Source: Ventosimonas gracilis (GTDB lineage Bacteria; Pseudomonadota; Gammaproteobacteria; Pseudomonadales; Pseudomonadaceae). Taken from it: a stretch of 51,392 nt of DNA. Made by a program: the position numbers and the translations under genes. Below are positions 8,872 to 19,382 of this stretch, one piece after another. The first letter of the stretch is position 1. Every line of letters starts with the position of its first letter. Location of the stretch: positions 1 through 51,392 of the forward strand of contig NZ_LSZO01000044.1 of assembly GCF_001580025.1 (NCBI RefSeq), in the 5' to 3' direction. The notes beneath the pieces are model-generated. The model made no database searches. It saw only the letters and a list, made by a program, of their open reading frames with translations, and was not told the DNA's origin.

Positions 8872-9861
8872 TTAGCCTGCCGCCACAACTAAAACGCCAG
8901 TAATGAGCAGATTGATTAAAGTCAGCGGCAGGCAGAACTTCCAGCTAAAACTCATTACCTGGTCGTAACGCGGACGTGGTACCGAGGCACGCAGCAGGAT
9001 AAATATCATAATAAAAAAGGACGTTTTCAGCGCAAACCAGATAAAGGGAATTTGCGGGAATAATCCAAACGGGCCGTGCCAGCCGCCAAAGAATAAGGTA
9101 GTTAATAACGCGGAAATAAATACAATGGCAACGTATTCGCCGACAAAGAACATGCCCCATTTCATGCCGGCGTATTCAATATGATAACCATCGGCGAGTT
9201 CCTGTTCGGCTTCCGGTTGGTCAAACGGGTGACGGTGGGTAACGGCAATGGCGGCGATAAAGAAGGTACAAAAGCCAAAGAACTGCGGAATAATAAACCA
9301 AAAATTTTGTGCCTGATATTCGACAATATCGCGCAGATTAAACGAACCGGCTTGCAGTACCACGCCCATTAAGGCAACACCCATAAAGACTTCATAAGAG
9401 ACGGTTTGCGCCGAAGCTCTTAATGCGCCGAGCAGGGCATATTTATTGGCACTTGACCAACCGGCAAATAGCACCGCGTAAACAGAAAGCCCGGCCATTG
9501 CCATAAAAAACAGCAGGCCAATATTTAAATCCGCCACGCCCCAGGTGGGGGTAATCGGGATAATGACAAAGGCCAGTAGCATGGCGCTCATGGCGACAAT
9601 GGGCGCGATAATAAAAATCGATTTATCGGCAAAGCGCGGTATCCAGTCCTCTTTAAAGAACATCTTGATCATGTCTGCGCCAAGCTGAAACGCGCCAAAC
9701 GGCCCCACGCGGTTTGGCCCATAACGGTCTTGCCACCAGCCGAGCAGGCGACGTTCAACCCAAGACAGTAGCGCGCCGCAAACGACTACGGTGAGCAGGA
9801 TCACGATGGCTCTAATCACGGCCAGCAGAATGTCGATGACTTCGGGGCTGAGCCAACTCAT
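8872..9861 (-). CDS. nuoH: NADH-quinone oxidoreductase subunit H
   Basis: A 329-residue membrane subunit that forms the quinone-binding chamber with NuoB and NuoCD. Conserved [46 protein letters not shown] and [31 protein letters not shown] are all present, with the acidic loop residues known to matter for quinone reactivity. It overlaps nuoG by 4 bp. Confidence 0.97.
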   Translation of the reverse strand: MSWLSPEVIDILLAVIRAIVILLTVVVCGALLSWVERRLLGWWQDRYGPNRVGPFGAFQLGADMIKMFFKEDWIPRFADKSIFIIAPIVAMSAMLLAFVIIPITPTWGVADLNIGLLFFMAMAGLSVYAVLFAGWSSANKYALLGALRASAQTVSYEVFMGVALMGVVLQAGSFNLRDIVEYQAQNFWFIIPQFFGFCTFFIAAIAVTHRHPFDQPEAEQELADGYHIEYAGMKWGMFFVGEYVAIVFISALLTTLFFGGWHGPFGLFPQIPFIWFALKTSFFIMIFILLRASVPRPRYDQVMSFSWKFCLPLTLINLLITGVLVVAAG

Positions 9862-12617
9862 GACAGCGCCTCCTCAGTCTTTGCCGCGGCTTGCACTTGG
9901 GTGCATTGGTCGGCCGCCAAAATCGGCATGCCATCGAATCCGGCGGGCAGCGCGAGCAGGCCGTCGGCCAGCGCCGGGTCGAGCTTAAGCGGCAGGCGCA
10001 GATATAGGCCGTTTTCGCTGGAAAGTTCGAGCAGTTCGCCTTCGCAAAGTCCCAAACGCGCGGCGCAAGCGGGGCTTAGGCTGGCGCTGGGCGCATCCAT
10101 GCGTTTGGCGATAGGCGCGGCGCGGGCACTGGTTTCTTCACTGCCGAACAGATGATGTTTGGGCACGATCAGCAAGCGCTGTGCATCGCTACCTGCTACA
10201 AACGCGCTGGGAATGCTGTCGATCCAGTCGAGATTGTCGTCTTCTGGCTCAATCAGGCGAACGCCGGGGTCACCGGCGCGTAAGTGGCCGCCGACTTCGT
10301 CCTGGAATTTGTTCCAGGCTTGCGGCGAGTTCCAGCCTGGCGACCAGGCAAAGGGAATCTGTTGACGGTCTTCTTTTGCGCCGGAATAGCCTTCCATCGA
10401 GTAGGCAAAGGGCGAATCCGGGTCTTGCGGTTGACGCGGCTCGTGTACGCTTAAGTGGGCTCGCATGGAGGTGCGCCCGCTGTAGCGCAGCGGCTCGCGT
10501 GCGAGTTTCAATCCTTTGATACGAAATGAAGCCGAAGGTGCGGCATCGACTATCGCCGCAAGCTGTGGATTACTGGCCGCGCAAGCGGCTGTGGCTTGGT
10601 CAAGCAGCGTCCAGTCCACCGTTTTGCCCTGCAAGGTGCAGTGCAGTGCGTGCAGCCAGCGCCAGCTTTCGCGAATAAGCACGGCGGGGTCGTAGTAGGA
10701 CGGCTCAAAGACTTGAAAGAAGCGCTGCGCGCGGCCTTCCTGACTGACCAGCGTGCCATCGCCTTCGGCAAAGCTTGCGGCTGGCAGCAGCAAATGGGCG
10801 CGTTCGCTGGTTTTGCTGCGTTGATGGTCGCAGTGGATAATCAGTTCGGCTTGGTTTAGGGCGCGGTCTACCTTGGACTTGGCGGCGCGGCGATACAGGT
10901 CGTTTTCCAGCACCAGTACGGCCTGCGCCTCGCCGCTGGCAAGCGCGTCCAGTGCGCTGTCCAGATGTTTGTGGTCATCGGCCGCGAGCATCGCCAGTCC
11001 CAGACTGTTGGCCTCCGGCACTACCAGACTGAGCGAGCCGTTTTTGCCTTGTTTGTGCAGCGCTTTGGCGATATTACTGCTCGCTTGCAATAGCGCTTTG
11101 CTACCAAGGGACATGCCGCCGATGACTAACGGGCGCTTGGCCTGTTGCAAGGCAGCGGCAATGCGTGCGGAAAGTGCAGCGGTAGCTTCGTCCAAATCGG
11201 CAACCGCCGGGGCGCTGTCATCAATGGCATGGGCGACGGCAAAGCCCAAGCGGGCGAGGTCGTCCGGCGCGCCGTGCAGGCAGCTTTCTGCGATATCGTC
11301 CAGCTTGGTCGTCGAGAGGCTGGCAATAAACAAGGGGTGCGCCGCGTCTTGCGCAATGGTACGCACGGCGGCATCCAGCCAAGGCTGCACATTCATATTG
11401 GCCGCGAGTTGCGCGCCTTTGCTGCGTACCGCTTGGCGTACGGCAAGCGCCAGGCGGGCGGCGGTTTGCGTTAAATCCTCGCCCAAGATAAAGATGGCAT
11501 CGTGCGCTTCGATCTCGCGGATGGAAGGAATCGGCAGCGGGCTGTTTTGCAAGATGGAAAGCGCCTGTTGCAGGTTCGCCCACTCGTTTGCGGGCAAACC
11601 GCAATAGAAATTGTCCTTGCCGACCAGTTCACGCAGTGCGTGGTTGCTTTCCAAACTGGCACGTGCTGAGCCAATTCCAATCAGGCGTTTGCCGCTTAAG
11701 CGTTCGGCGGCGGTATCCAGTGCCGCGTCCAAGGTGAGCGGCCATTCGCTGCCTTCGTTGATCAGCAGCGGCTGGCGTGGGCGGTCGCCCCTGTTGACAT
11801 AGCCGTAGCCAAAGCGGCCACGGTCGCATAAAAAGTAGCGATTGACAGAGCCGTTGTAGCGGTTTTCGATACGACGCAGTTCGCCGTAGCGCTCGCCGGG
11901 GCTGATATTGCAACCGGAGGAACAGCCGTGGCAGATGCTCGGGGCAAACTGCATGTCCCATTTGCGGTTGTAACGCGCCGAATGGGTTTTGTCGGTAAAT
12001 ACGCCGGTGGGGCAGACTTCGGTCAGGTTGCCGGAAAACTCGCTTTCCAGCGTGCCGTCTTGCACGCGGCCAAAATAAACGTTGTCGTGTGCGCCGTAGA
12101 CGCCCAAATCGGTGCCACCGGCGTAGTCCTTATAAAAGCGCACGCAGCGGTAGCAGGCGATGCAGCGGTTCATCTCGTGCGCGATAAACGGCCCTAGCTC
12201 TTGGTTTTTGTGGGTACGCTTGCTAAAGCGGTAGCGCCGCTCGCGGTGGCCGGTCATGACCGTCATGTCCTGCAAATGGCAGTGGCCGCCTTCTTCACAC
12301 ACCGGGCAGTCGTGCGGGTGGTTGGTCATCAGCCATTCCACCACGCTTTGGCGGAAGGCTTTGGCCTCTTCGTCCTCAATGGCAATCCAGGTTTTGTTAT
12401 CGGCAACCGGGGTCATGCAGGACATGACCAGCCGCCCGCGCTTGTCGTTTTCGTCCGCATATTGCTTGACCGCACACTGGCGGCAAGCGCCCACGCTGCC
12501 CAGCGCCGGATGCCAGCAAAAGTAAGGTATATCCAGCCCAAGCGACAGGCAGGCTTGCAGCAGGTTGTCTGCGCCGTCTACCTCGTAGGCTTTGCCGTCA
12601 ATATGGATAGTGGCCAT
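9858..12617 (-). CDS. nuoG: NADH-quinone oxidoreductase subunit G
   Basis: The 919-residue molybdopterin-oxidoreductase-like subunit of the peripheral arm. It has a [2Fe-2S] site (Cys34, 45, 48, 67), the His100/Cys104/107/113 cluster, Cys152/155/158/202, and the extra N7 motif Cys229/232/236/264 found in only some bacteria. The rest is the molybdopterin-like domain without a cofactor. The ribosome site is weak and the first 20 bp lie inside the end of the small upstream gene, so nuoG translation may depend on passage of ribosomes through that gene. About as long as E. coli NuoG. Confidence 0.96.
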   Translation of the reverse strand: MATIHIDGKAYEVDGADNLLQACLSLGLDIPYFCWHPALGSVGACRQCAVKQYADENDKRGRLVMSCMTPVADNKTWIAIEDEEAKAFRQSVVEWLMTNHPHDCPVCEEGGHCHLQDMTVMTGHRERRYRFSKRTHKNQELGPFIAHEMNRCIACYRCVRFYKDYAGGTDLGVYGAHDNVYFGRVQDGTLESEFSGNLTEVCPTGVFTDKTHSARYNRKWDMQFAPSICHGCSSGCNISPGERYGELRRIENRYNGSVNRYFLCDRGRFGYGYVNRGDRPRQPLLINEGSEWPLTLDAALDTAAERLSGKRLIGIGSARASLESNHALRELVGKDNFYCGLPANEWANLQQALSILQNSPLPIPSIREIEAHDAIFILGEDLTQTAARLALAVRQAVRSKGAQLAANMNVQPWLDAAVRTIAQDAAHPLFIASLSTTKLDDIAESCLHGAPDDLARLGFAVAHAIDDSAPAVADLDEATAALSARIAAALQQAKRPLVIGGMSLGSKALLQASSNIAKALHKQGKNGSLSLVVPEANSLGLAMLAADDHKHLDSALDALASGEAQAVLVLENDLYRRAAKSKVDRALNQAELIIHCDHQRSKTSERAHLLLPAASFAEGDGTLVSQEGRAQRFFQVFEPSYYDPAVLIRESWRWLHALHCTLQGKTVDWTLLDQATAACAASNPQLAAIVDAAPSASFRIKGLKLAREPLRYSGRTSMRAHLSVHEPRQPQDPDSPFAYSMEGYSGAKEDRQQIPFAWSPGWNSPQAWNKFQDEVGGHLRAGDPGVRLIEPEDDNLDWIDSIPSAFVAGSDAQRLLIVPKHHLFGSEETSARAAPIAKRMDAPSASLSPACAARLGLCEGELLELSSENGLYLRLPLKLDPALADGLLALPAGFDGMPILAADQCTQVQAAAKTEEALS

Positions 12618-12882
12618 TGTGCTTTAAGTCTTTTAGAGAAATTCGGGTTGCATAAAATAAAAGGGGTGATGGGCTTATAAAGTCATAGGCAGTTACCATG
12701 CCCATAGATTGAACGGCTACTTTGCCGTTGTTTTTAAATAGATAGGCTCCATTAAGGTTTGGAGTATAAGAGCCTTTATAAGCATAAAATAAAGTCAATA
12801 GCATAAAAGAAAGACATAAAAACAATGCGCGACTTTCTTTGTGATTTTCTTTGTTTGATGAATAGGACTTATTGCGCTCCAT
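12598..12882 (-). CDS. 94-residue membrane-anchored protein between nuoF and nuoG
   Basis: The ATG at 12882 overlaps the nuoF stop as TGATG, with a GGAGG 8 bp upstream inside nuoF. The gene ends 20 bp inside nuoG. The product has a polar, charged N-terminus, one transmembrane segment (about residues 19-36, [17 protein letters not shown]) and a short outer domain with [20 protein letters not shown]. It is far more AT-rich than its neighbours, which points to later acquisition. The [11 protein letters not shown] stretch looks like the start of a small beta-sandwich seen in secreted or lipoprotein-like proteins and may be cut short. Function unknown. Confidence 0.65.
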   Translation of the reverse strand: MERNKSYSSNKENHKESRALFLCLSFMLLTLFYAYKGSYTPNLNGAYLFKNNGKVAVQSMGMVTAYDFISPSPLLFYATRISLKDLKHNGHYPY

Positions 12883-14240
12883 CAAGCTGCCTCCATTTCT
12901 TTTATCCGCGTGGCGGCAGGAACAGGCGTTTTGGCAATGCCGGATTCAAATTCATCACGAAAATAGTTAATTGCGCTGTCCAAGGGTTCTATCGCACCGG
13001 GGGCGTGGGCGCAGAAGGTGAGCCCCGGCCCCAAGTTTTTAACCAGTTGCAGCAGGGTTTCGATGTCGCCAGGCTGGCCTTTGCCTTGTTCCAGGGCGGT
13101 CAGGATTTTTAGACTCCACGGCAGGCCGTCGCGGCAGGGGGTGCACCAGCCGCAGGATTCGCGGGCGAAAAAGGCTTCCATATTTCGTAGCAGGGAAACC
13201 ATATTGATGCGGTTATCAACCGCCATTGCAAGGCCGGTACCCATGCGCGTGCCGACTGCGCCGATAGCGGCGCTGGTCATCCGTGCGTCTAAATGTTCGG
13301 GCAGTAAAAAGCCGGTTCCGGCGCCGCCAGGTTGCCAGCATTTCAGCGAAAAGCCGTCTTGCATGCCGCCGGCGTAGTCCTCGAAAAGTTCCCGTGCGGT
13401 AATGCCAAAGGGGACTTCCCAAATGCCCGGGCTTTTTACCTTGCCGGAAAAGCCCATCAGTTTGGTTCCCATGTCCTCGCTGCCTTGACGGGCGAGGCTT
13501 TTGTACCAGTTAACGCCGCCTACAATAATCGCCGGAACATTGCTTAGGGTTTCGACGTTATTGACACAGGTGGGCTTGCCCCAAACGCCGACGGCGGCCG
13601 GGAACGGCGGTTTGGAACGTGGATTGGCGCGGCGGCCTTCGAGCGAGTTGATCAGTGCGGTTTCTTCGCCGCAGATATAGCGACCGGCACCGGTATGCAC
13701 AAAAAGTTCAAAGTCAAAACCGCTGCCCTGGATGTTTTTGCCCAGCCATCCGGCGGCTTTGGCCTCGCCTATGGCCTGGTTAAGGTTGGCGGCGGCATCG
13801 ACGTATTCTCCGCGCAAAAAGATATAGCCGCGAAAGGCTTTAAGCGCTTTGGCGCTAATCAACATGCCTTCAATCAGCTGATGCGGCAGTTGCTCCATCA
13901 GCAGGCGGTCTTTCCAGGTGTTCGGCTCCATTTCATCGGCATTACAGAGCAGATAGCGGATGTTTATGGATTCGTCTTTGGGCATTAACGACCATTTAAC
14001 GCCGGTGGGGAAACCCGCGCCGCCGCGCCCTTTAAGGCCGGAGTCTTTAACTTGCTCTACGATCTCATCGGCGCTCATCTGAAGAAGCGCTTTTTTCGCT
14101 GCAGCGTAGCCGCCTTTGGAGTGGTACTCGGCAAGCCAAACCGGCGCGCCGTCTTCGCGCAGGCGAAAGGTTAGCGGGTGGGTTTGTTCGCTACGCAGGC
14201 TTCGGTTAATCGGGCCAATGGAGGTCAGCGGGCGGGTCAT
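12882..14240 (-). CDS. nuoF: NADH-quinone oxidoreductase subunit F
   Basis: The 452-residue NADH- and FMN-binding subunit, entry point of electrons into complex I. The [16 protein letters not shown] nucleotide loop is at residues 68-83; the C-terminal [4Fe-4S] N3 site is formed by [11 protein letters not shown] (near residue 360) and the later Cys in TFCAHAPG. It overlaps nuoE by 4 bp and the small downstream gene by 1 base-pair step (TGATG). Confidence 0.97.
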   Translation of the reverse strand: MTRPLTSIGPINRSLRSEQTHPLTFRLREDGAPVWLAEYHSKGGYAAAKKALLQMSADEIVEQVKDSGLKGRGGAGFPTGVKWSLMPKDESINIRYLLCNADEMEPNTWKDRLLMEQLPHQLIEGMLISAKALKAFRGYIFLRGEYVDAAANLNQAIGEAKAAGWLGKNIQGSGFDFELFVHTGAGRYICGEETALINSLEGRRANPRSKPPFPAAVGVWGKPTCVNNVETLSNVPAIIVGGVNWYKSLARQGSEDMGTKLMGFSGKVKSPGIWEVPFGITARELFEDYAGGMQDGFSLKCWQPGGAGTGFLLPEHLDARMTSAAIGAVGTRMGTGLAMAVDNRINMVSLLRNMEAFFARESCGWCTPCRDGLPWSLKILTALEQGKGQPGDIETLLQLVKNLGPGLTFCAHAPGAIEPLDSAINYFRDEFESGIAKTPVPAATRIKEMEAA

Positions 14241-14737
14241 GGGTAGCTCTCCAGTAGTTCGGCCACTTGCGCGGGCGTGATATTGCCGTAAGTGTCGTCG
14301 TCAATCATTAAAGCGGGGGCTTTGTCACAGTTGCCAAGGCAGCAGACCGGCAGCAGGGTAAAACGGTCGTCCGCCGTGGTTTGCCCAAGACCAATGCCTA
14401 GCTGATTTTGAATGGCCGATAGCACCGATTCATGCCCGCCGATATAGCAAACCATGCTGTCGCACACACGGATAATGTGCCGCCCAACCGGCTGGCGGAA
14501 AATCTGGCTGTAAAAAGTCGCCACGCCTTCGACATCGGAAGCGGGAATGCCAAGCACTTCGGCAATGGCATCAATCGCGCCATCGGGCACCCAGCCGCGC
14601 TGTTTTTGCACGATTTTCAGTGCCTCAATGGAGGCCGCGCGGCTGTCCTCGTAGTGCTGCATTTCGTGTTCAATCGCGCTGCGCTCTTGTTCAGACAGAG
14701 CAAAGCGGTCGGTTTGGATCAGGGTTGTCTGGCTCAT
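14237..14737 (-). CDS. nuoE: NADH-quinone oxidoreductase subunit E
   Basis: The 166-residue thioredoxin-like subunit with the [2Fe-2S] cluster N1a. Ligands are Cys92 and Cys97 ([11 protein letters not shown]) and Cys133 and Cys137 ([12 protein letters not shown]), the same numbering as E. coli. It starts 3 bp after nuoCD and overlaps nuoF by 4 bp. Confidence 0.97.
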   Translation of the reverse strand: MSQTTLIQTDRFALSEQERSAIEHEMQHYEDSRAASIEALKIVQKQRGWVPDGAIDAIAEVLGIPASDVEGVATFYSQIFRQPVGRHIIRVCDSMVCYIGGHESVLSAIQNQLGIGLGQTTADDRFTLLPVCCLGNCDKAPALMIDDDTYGNITPAQVAELLESYP

Positions 14738-14740
14738 GTT

Positions 14741-16507
14741 TTAGCGGTCCACATCGGCCATCACAAAATCAATGCTGCCTAGATAGGCAATCAAATCCGC
14801 CACCATTTGCCCGCGAATCACCGAAGGTATCTGCTGCAAATGCGCGTAGCTGGGCGTGCGAATGCGCGTGCGGTAACTCATGGTGCCGCCATCGCTGAAA
14901 AGGTAATAACTGTTGGCGCCTTTGGTCGCTTCAATCATCTGGAAGGCTTCGTTCGCGGGCATGACCGGCCCCCAGGAGACCTGCAAAAAGTGGGTAATCA
15001 GCGTTTCGATATGTTGCAAGGTGCGCTCTTTCGGCGGTGGCGTGGTCAGCGGGTGGTCGGCTTTGTACGGCCCTTCGGGCATGTTTTTCAGGCATTGCTC
15101 GATAATGCGAATGCTCTGGCGCATTTCTTCCACACGCACGATGCAGCGGTCGTAAGCATCGCCATTGACCGCGAGCGGCACTTCAAAATCAAAATGCTGA
15201 TAGCCGGAATAAGGCCGCGCCTTGCGCAAATCAAAATTACAGCCGGTCGCGCGTAGCCCGGCACCGGTTACGCCCCATGCCAGCGCTTCTTTGGTGTTGT
15301 AGGCGGCAACGCCTATGGTGCGCCCTTTTAGAATGCTGTTTTGCAGCGCGGCTTTTTCGTATTCATCAAGGCGCCGCGGTAGCCAATCGACAAATTCCTT
15401 CACCAAGGCATCCCAGCCGCGCGGCAGGTCGTGTGCCACGCCACCGATGCGATACCAAGCCGGATGCAAGCGAAAGCCGGTGATCGCCTCGATGACTTTG
15501 TAGGCGCGTTGGCGGTCGGTAAAGGTGAAAAAGACCGGCGTCATGGCGCCAACGTCTTGGATATAAGTGCCCAAAAACAGTAAGTGACTGGTAATACGGA
15601 AAAACTCTGCCAGCATCACGCGGATAACATCCACGCGATCGGGGACTTTAATACCGGCGAGTTTTTCCACCGCCAGCACGTAGGGCAGGTTGTTCATCAC
15701 CCCGCCCAAATAGTCGATACGGTCGGTATAGGGAATAAAGCTGTGCCAAGACTGGCGCTCGGCCATTTTTTCCGCGCCACGATGGTGGTAGCCGATATCC
15801 GGCACGCAGTCGAGAATTTCCTCGCCGTCGAGCTGCAAAATAATGCGAAACGCACCGTGCGCCGACGGGTGGTTCGGCCCTAAGTTGAGGAACATATAGT
15901 CCTCATTCTCGCCATGACGGCGCATGCCCCAAGCCTCGGGGTTAAAGCGCGCGGCTTCTTCTTCTATCTCGCGCTTGGCCTGGCTTAGCGCGAACGGGTC
16001 AAACTCAGTGGCACGAGCGGGATAGTCCTTGCGCAGCGGATGACCCTGCCAGGTCGGCGGCATCAGAATGCGCGATAAGTGCGGATGGCCGTCAAAGCTA
16101 ATGCCGAACATGTCCCACACTTCGCGCTCGTACCAGTTGGCATTCGGCCAAATGCCGGTTGCACTCGGCAGATTGAGGTCGTTTTCACTGAGCGCGACTT
16201 TAATCAGTACATCACTGTTACGCTCAATCGACAGCAGATGGTAGAACACCGAAAAATCCGCATCGGGCAAGCCGCTGCGTTGCACGCGCAAGCGCTCGTC
16301 CACCCCGTGCAGGTCATACAGCATGCTGTAAGGCTGCGGGACTTCGCGCAAAAAGCGCAGTATCTCAATCAGTTTTTCACGAGCCACCCAAAGCACCGGC
16401 ATACCGGTGCGGGTTTGTTGCACGTTAACGGCGTCTTCAGCAAAGCGCAGCCGCAAGGTGTTGATAATGGCGTAATCGGCGGTTTGCAGTTCGGCGATCG
16501 GGGTCAT
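14741..16507 (-). CDS. nuoC: NADH-quinone oxidoreductase subunit CD (fused)
   Basis: A 588-residue fusion of the 30-kDa (NuoC, about residues 1-185) and 49-kDa (NuoD, about 200-588) subunits, the arrangement found in enterics and Pseudomonadales. The C part has [18 protein letters not shown] and PLRKDYP. The D part has [13 protein letters not shown], whose His and following residues contact the quinone, and ends with the family-typical [11 protein letters not shown]. 9 bp after nuoB. Confidence 0.97.
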   Translation of the reverse strand: MTPIAELQTADYAIINTLRLRFAEDAVNVQQTRTGMPVLWVAREKLIEILRFLREVPQPYSMLYDLHGVDERLRVQRSGLPDADFSVFYHLLSIERNSDVLIKVALSENDLNLPSATGIWPNANWYEREVWDMFGISFDGHPHLSRILMPPTWQGHPLRKDYPARATEFDPFALSQAKREIEEEAARFNPEAWGMRRHGENEDYMFLNLGPNHPSAHGAFRIILQLDGEEILDCVPDIGYHHRGAEKMAERQSWHSFIPYTDRIDYLGGVMNNLPYVLAVEKLAGIKVPDRVDVIRVMLAEFFRITSHLLFLGTYIQDVGAMTPVFFTFTDRQRAYKVIEAITGFRLHPAWYRIGGVAHDLPRGWDALVKEFVDWLPRRLDEYEKAALQNSILKGRTIGVAAYNTKEALAWGVTGAGLRATGCNFDLRKARPYSGYQHFDFEVPLAVNGDAYDRCIVRVEEMRQSIRIIEQCLKNMPEGPYKADHPLTTPPPKERTLQHIETLITHFLQVSWGPVMPANEAFQMIEATKGANSYYLFSDGGTMSYRTRIRTPSYAHLQQIPSVIRGQMVADLIAYLGSIDFVMADVDR

Positions 16508-16516
16508 GGTTTGGCC

Positions 16517-17191
16517 TTACACCTCATCCGGGCTGCGCAGATTAGTGACAGCAATGCGCTGCGCTTTTTTAACTTCGCGCTGCGCAGGCATTTCGGCGCG
16601 GTAAATACCTTGATCGCCGACCACCCAAGAGAGCGGGCGACGCTCTTCGGCAATCGAATCCTGCAATAGCATCAGCGCCTGCAAAAAGGCTTCAGGACGC
16701 GGCGGGCAGCCGGGGACATAGACATCCACCGGCAGGAATTTGTCCACCCCCTGCACCACCGAATAAATGTCGTACATGCCGCCGGAATTGGCGCAGGCAC
16801 CCATGCAAATCACCCACTTGGGTTCAAGCATCTGCTCGTACAGGCGCTGGATAATCGGTGCCATTTTGATAAAACAAGTGCCGGCCACCACCATAAAATC
16901 GGCCTGCCGTGGGGACGCACGAATGACTTCCGCACCAAAACGCGCAATATCATGCGGCGCGGTAAAAGCCGTGGTCATCTCCACATAGCAGCAGGACAGA
17001 CCAAAGTTGTACGGCCACAGGGAGTTTTTACGCCCCCAGTTAACCGTTTTAGTCAGCACATCGGTGAGTTTGCCGAGAAACACATTGCGGTGTACTTGCG
17101 TCTCAAGCGGGTCGTCTACCCGCTCGCGGCTGCCTATGGGGTACTGCGCATTATCTGCCTCGGGGTCAACCCGGGTAAGGGTGTATTGCAT
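16517..17191 (-). CDS. nuoB: NADH-quinone oxidoreductase subunit B
   Basis: The 224-residue subunit that carries cluster N2, the last electron carrier before quinone. The tandem Cys67-Cys68 (GLSCCYVEM), Cys133 (MGACANSGG) and Cys162 (VPGCPPRPE) ligands are present. The start is the ATG at 17191 ([10 protein letters not shown]); the frame stays open upstream through nuoA but that extension is out of family. 10 bp after nuoA. Confidence 0.97.
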   Translation of the reverse strand: MQYTLTRVDPEADNAQYPIGSRERVDDPLETQVHRNVFLGKLTDVLTKTVNWGRKNSLWPYNFGLSCCYVEMTTAFTAPHDIARFGAEVIRASPRQADFMVVAGTCFIKMAPIIQRLYEQMLEPKWVICMGACANSGGMYDIYSVVQGVDKFLPVDVYVPGCPPRPEAFLQALMLLQDSIAEERRPLSWVVGDQGIYRAEMPAQREVKKAQRIAVTNLRSPDEV

Positions 17192-17201
17192 TGCCAAAGC
17201 C

Positions 17202-17618
17202 TCATTGTGCGTGCCTCGCCTTCGCTTTTTTGCGAGCCATGGGTGCCCAATCCAGCGCACCGATGGCTCCCTCGTAGACAAGACCTGCGAACAGAATGGT
17301 AATAAAAATCGCAGCACCGCCAAGGCCGAACCAGCCGCTTTCGCGTGCTGATACCGCCCAGGCGTAAAGAAAGAGGACTTCGACATCGAAGATAACAAAC
17401 AGCATCGCCACCAAATAGAATTTGGCGGAAAAGCGCAGACGGGCGCTGCCGACCGGCAGCATGCCGGATTCAAAAGGTTCATGCTTGCTGCGCCCAACCG
17501 CGCGGCTGCCGAGCAGGCTGGAAACACCCAGCATAAAGGCACACAGCCCAAAGACCCCCAGCACAAAGATGGTAAAAGCAATGTTGTGCGAGAGTGTGGC
17601 GGCAGTGGCGGAAGACAT
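17202..17618 (-). CDS. nuoA: NADH-quinone oxidoreductase subunit A
   Basis: The 138-residue three-helix membrane subunit and first gene of the operon. [41 protein letters not shown] is the family signature; the usual loop Cys of the ESG(C) motif is Met here, as in several proteobacteria. The ATG at 17618 has an AGGA 7 bp upstream; a TTG two codons earlier is less likely. The lysine-rich tail ([12 protein letters not shown]) is short. Confidence 0.95.
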   Translation of the reverse strand: MSSATAATLSHNIAFTIFVLGVFGLCAFMLGVSSLLGSRAVGRSKHEPFESGMLPVGSARLRFSAKFYLVAMLFVIFDVEVLFLYAWAVSARESGWFGLGGAAIFITILFAGLVYEGAIGALDWAPMARKKAKARHAQ

Positions 17619-17922
17619 AGTCAAATCCTGGCGGGAAACGGCGGCGTAATAATTAAGGTGGCCGCAAAATGAAAAATTATAAGCTCAAATCCAGCGCCAC
17701 GTATTTTATGCTGCCCCGATAAGGAAAGCAAAACGGCTGGATTAAAAAATAACAGAGTATTTTGCTTGGGATTACAGGGTAGTGGCTTGATTGATATACA
17801 TTCTCATTATCGATATTGTTTGTGTGCCCACTTGGATTATTGCCCGTCAGCTTGATTGATCAGCTCGCAGGCAATAACCTTTTTGTTTAAATCGAGTCGA
17901 TGGCAAATAATCAAGATAGGTA
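17619..17922 (-). promoter_or_regulatory. nuo operon upstream region
   Basis: No gene is seen here. On the minus strand a TATAAT (17676-17681) lies about 58 bp before the nuoA start but has no convincing -35 hexamer 16-18 bp away. Farther upstream is the Fur-box-like site at 17793-17811, and at 17849-17866 an AGCT..GATTGATC..AGCT dyad that could end the transcript of the secreted-protein gene or bind a regulator. I see no clear FNR site, only half-sites (TTGAT). Confidence 0.45.
17793..17811. promoter_or_regulatory. Fur-box-like site upstream of nuo
   Basis: GATATACATTCTCATTATC matches 14 of 19 positions of the classical Fur box (GATAATGATAATCATTATC), including the whole right half TCATTATC. 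It lies about 175 bp upstream of nuoA. Complex I is rich in iron-sulphur clusters, so iron control would make sense, but the distance is long and a chance match in AT-rich DNA is possible. Confidence 0.4.
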
Positions 17923-18294
17923 TTAATGAGCGACAGGTTTAAACTGTAATGCCCACATGCCTTCAACCGAAAGCGAGCCGTCTTGCTCAATAAAAAGTCG
18001 GCCTTCCAGTTGTCCTGATTTGCGTTCGGGAAAGGCGGATTTTAATTCGGGGTATTTTTTCATGGCATCGGGAAAAGTGACGGTCAGTATTTCCCCTTGC
18101 TGCACAAAACGGCCAGAAGCCGAGCCGTTGCGTGTTAGCGAGACGATATTAAAATCAACTTCACCGCCTGATTTAAAGCTCAGTTGCATAAAGGTATTGT
18201 CATTTTCACGGTAAATATAATTCCCATTACCATCAAACCCCTGAGCAATAATGGGCAGTAGCAATAAAGTATAAAATAAATGGATCATACGCAT
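17923..18294 (-). CDS. small secreted protein, unknown function
   Basis: A 123-residue protein with a Sec-type signal peptide (MRMIHLFYTLLLLPIIAQG) and a mature domain of alternating beta-like segments (GNYIYRENDNTFMQLSFKSGGEVDF... GSASGRFVQQGEILTVTFPDA... GQLEGRLFIEQDGSLSVEGMWALQFKP). The pattern (show a form, a threshold term, a reference term) resembles small lipocalin-like or beta-sandwich secreted proteins but I cannot assign a family. No Cys for lipidation. Located between nuoA and the binding-protein gene, same strand. Confidence 0.6.
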   Translation of the reverse strand: MRMIHLFYTLLLLPIIAQGFDGNGNYIYRENDNTFMQLSFKSGGEVDFNIVSLTRNGSASGRFVQQGEILTVTFPDAMKKYPELKSAFPERKSGQLEGRLFIEQDGSLSVEGMWALQFKPVAH

Positions 18295-18440
18295 GGGGTT
18301 GGTGCTCCGCTTTGATATTGGTTTTGTGCAGAGACTTCGACTTATTTTAAGGCGGGGTTATACACCCTGCCTTGCACAAGTCATTCAGCGCCAGTGACTG
18401 TAGTCCATCAGTGGGCAAATGTCATGAAATACACAGCCCT

Positions 18441-19382
18441 TTATTGGCTGTCTTGAGCAGTCGCTGCTTGACGGGTGGAGGGCAAGCGTTTTTGCCACAA
18501 AAGGTCATGCCGTTTTTGCTGTTCGCTGGGGACTTCTGGCAATAGGGGATTGCTCAGTTCAATCACTTGCCGATTTTCCAAATTAAGCGCACGTAGGGAT
18601 ACGGCAAAGTTTTCGTTAAACAACCGGTCAAAGCTGCCATCGGCCAACATGGCCTCAAGACCACGGCGGATGGCGGCAGCCAACTTGGGGTTTTGTTTGG
18701 AGGTGAAGTAGTAATAAGTGCTGGGATAATGCAGCAACAGGTGGTCATCCAAGGCTAAATCCAAACCCAGTGCGGCAAAACGCTGCTGCTCTTCGGCGGC
18801 GACCAGAATTTCCAGCGGCAGCAAATCGAAGCGACCGGCATTGAGCATGGAAAACAGGCTGGGATAGGCGTTGCTGGTTTGTACGCGCAGCCCATTGGCA
18901 CGCAGAATATCGACATCAGACCATTCGCTGCGCTGACCAAAACGCAGATGAGCAAGCTCGCTTAGTGTGTTAATTGAAGCCAGGCGCGGCTTATCTTTGC
19001 TGCGTACCAGCAGCACACGCCAGCCGATTAAATCCCGATAAATAGGGATGCTGACGGCTTGTAAAGCTTTAGTACGTTGATCGGCACTCATCGCCCAAAG
19101 CACTTGGATTTTTCCATCGTTATGTTGCAGCGAGTACATCGCCCGCGCCGGTGACATTGGCAGTGGCGAGGGCTGCAAGCTGAACGCTTCACCGCCGCGC
19201 TTTAACGCTTGGTTCAGTAGCTCAGTGGCATAGCGCTCTGGATTGGCATCGCTACTGTGACGGGGGTAGTGCACCAGCTCGGCTGCTTGCGCAGGGATGA
19301 AGACAGCAGGCAGGAGCGAGCAAAGTAGCCAAGCACAAGCGCGCAGGGCATAACTGTATAAATAATTTCCTGATAAAATCAT
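18441..19382 (-). CDS. orphan periplasmic substrate-binding protein (family 3-like)
   Basis: A 313-residue secreted protein with signal peptide (SYALRACAWLLCSLLPAVFIPAQA, cleaved near AQA-A). The mature part has the two-lobe binding-protein pattern: YATELLNQALKRGG, then IGWRVLLVRSKDKPRLASINTLSELAHLRFGQRSEWSDVDIL, MLNAGRFDLLPLEILVA, and a C-terminal KQNPKLAAAIRRGLEAMLADGSFDRLFNENF. No permease or ATPase gene is nearby, so it may be a sensor-type or orphan receptor. The ATG at 19382 has no clear ribosome site; an earlier in-frame ATG at 19445 would lengthen the signal sequence unnaturally. The stop lies in a small hairpin (18430-18450). Confidence 0.7.
   Translation of the reverse strand: MILSGNYLYSYALRACAWLLCSLLPAVFIPAQAAELVHYPRHSSDANPERYATELLNQALKRGGEAFSLQPSPLPMSPARAMYSLQHNDGKIQVLWAMSADQRTKALQAVSIPIYRDLIGWRVLLVRSKDKPRLASINTLSELAHLRFGQRSEWSDVDILRANGLRVQTSNAYPSLFSMLNAGRFDLLPLEILVAAEEQQRFAALGLDLALDDHLLLHYPSTYYYFTSKQNPKLAAAIRRGLEAMLADGSFDRLFNENFAVSLRALNLENRQVIELSNPLLPEVPSEQQKRHDLLWQKRLPSTRQAATAQDSQ

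Noticed and set aside
12598-12882. A longer gene broken by frameshift
   Set aside because: I read the other two frames of the minus strand after the [11 protein letters not shown] part and found early stops with no continuing domain; a deletion cannot be excluded but a simple frameshift is not supported.
17192-17581. Long upstream extension of nuoB
   Set aside because: It is the alternate frame of nuoA; nuoB homologues start at [10 protein letters not shown].
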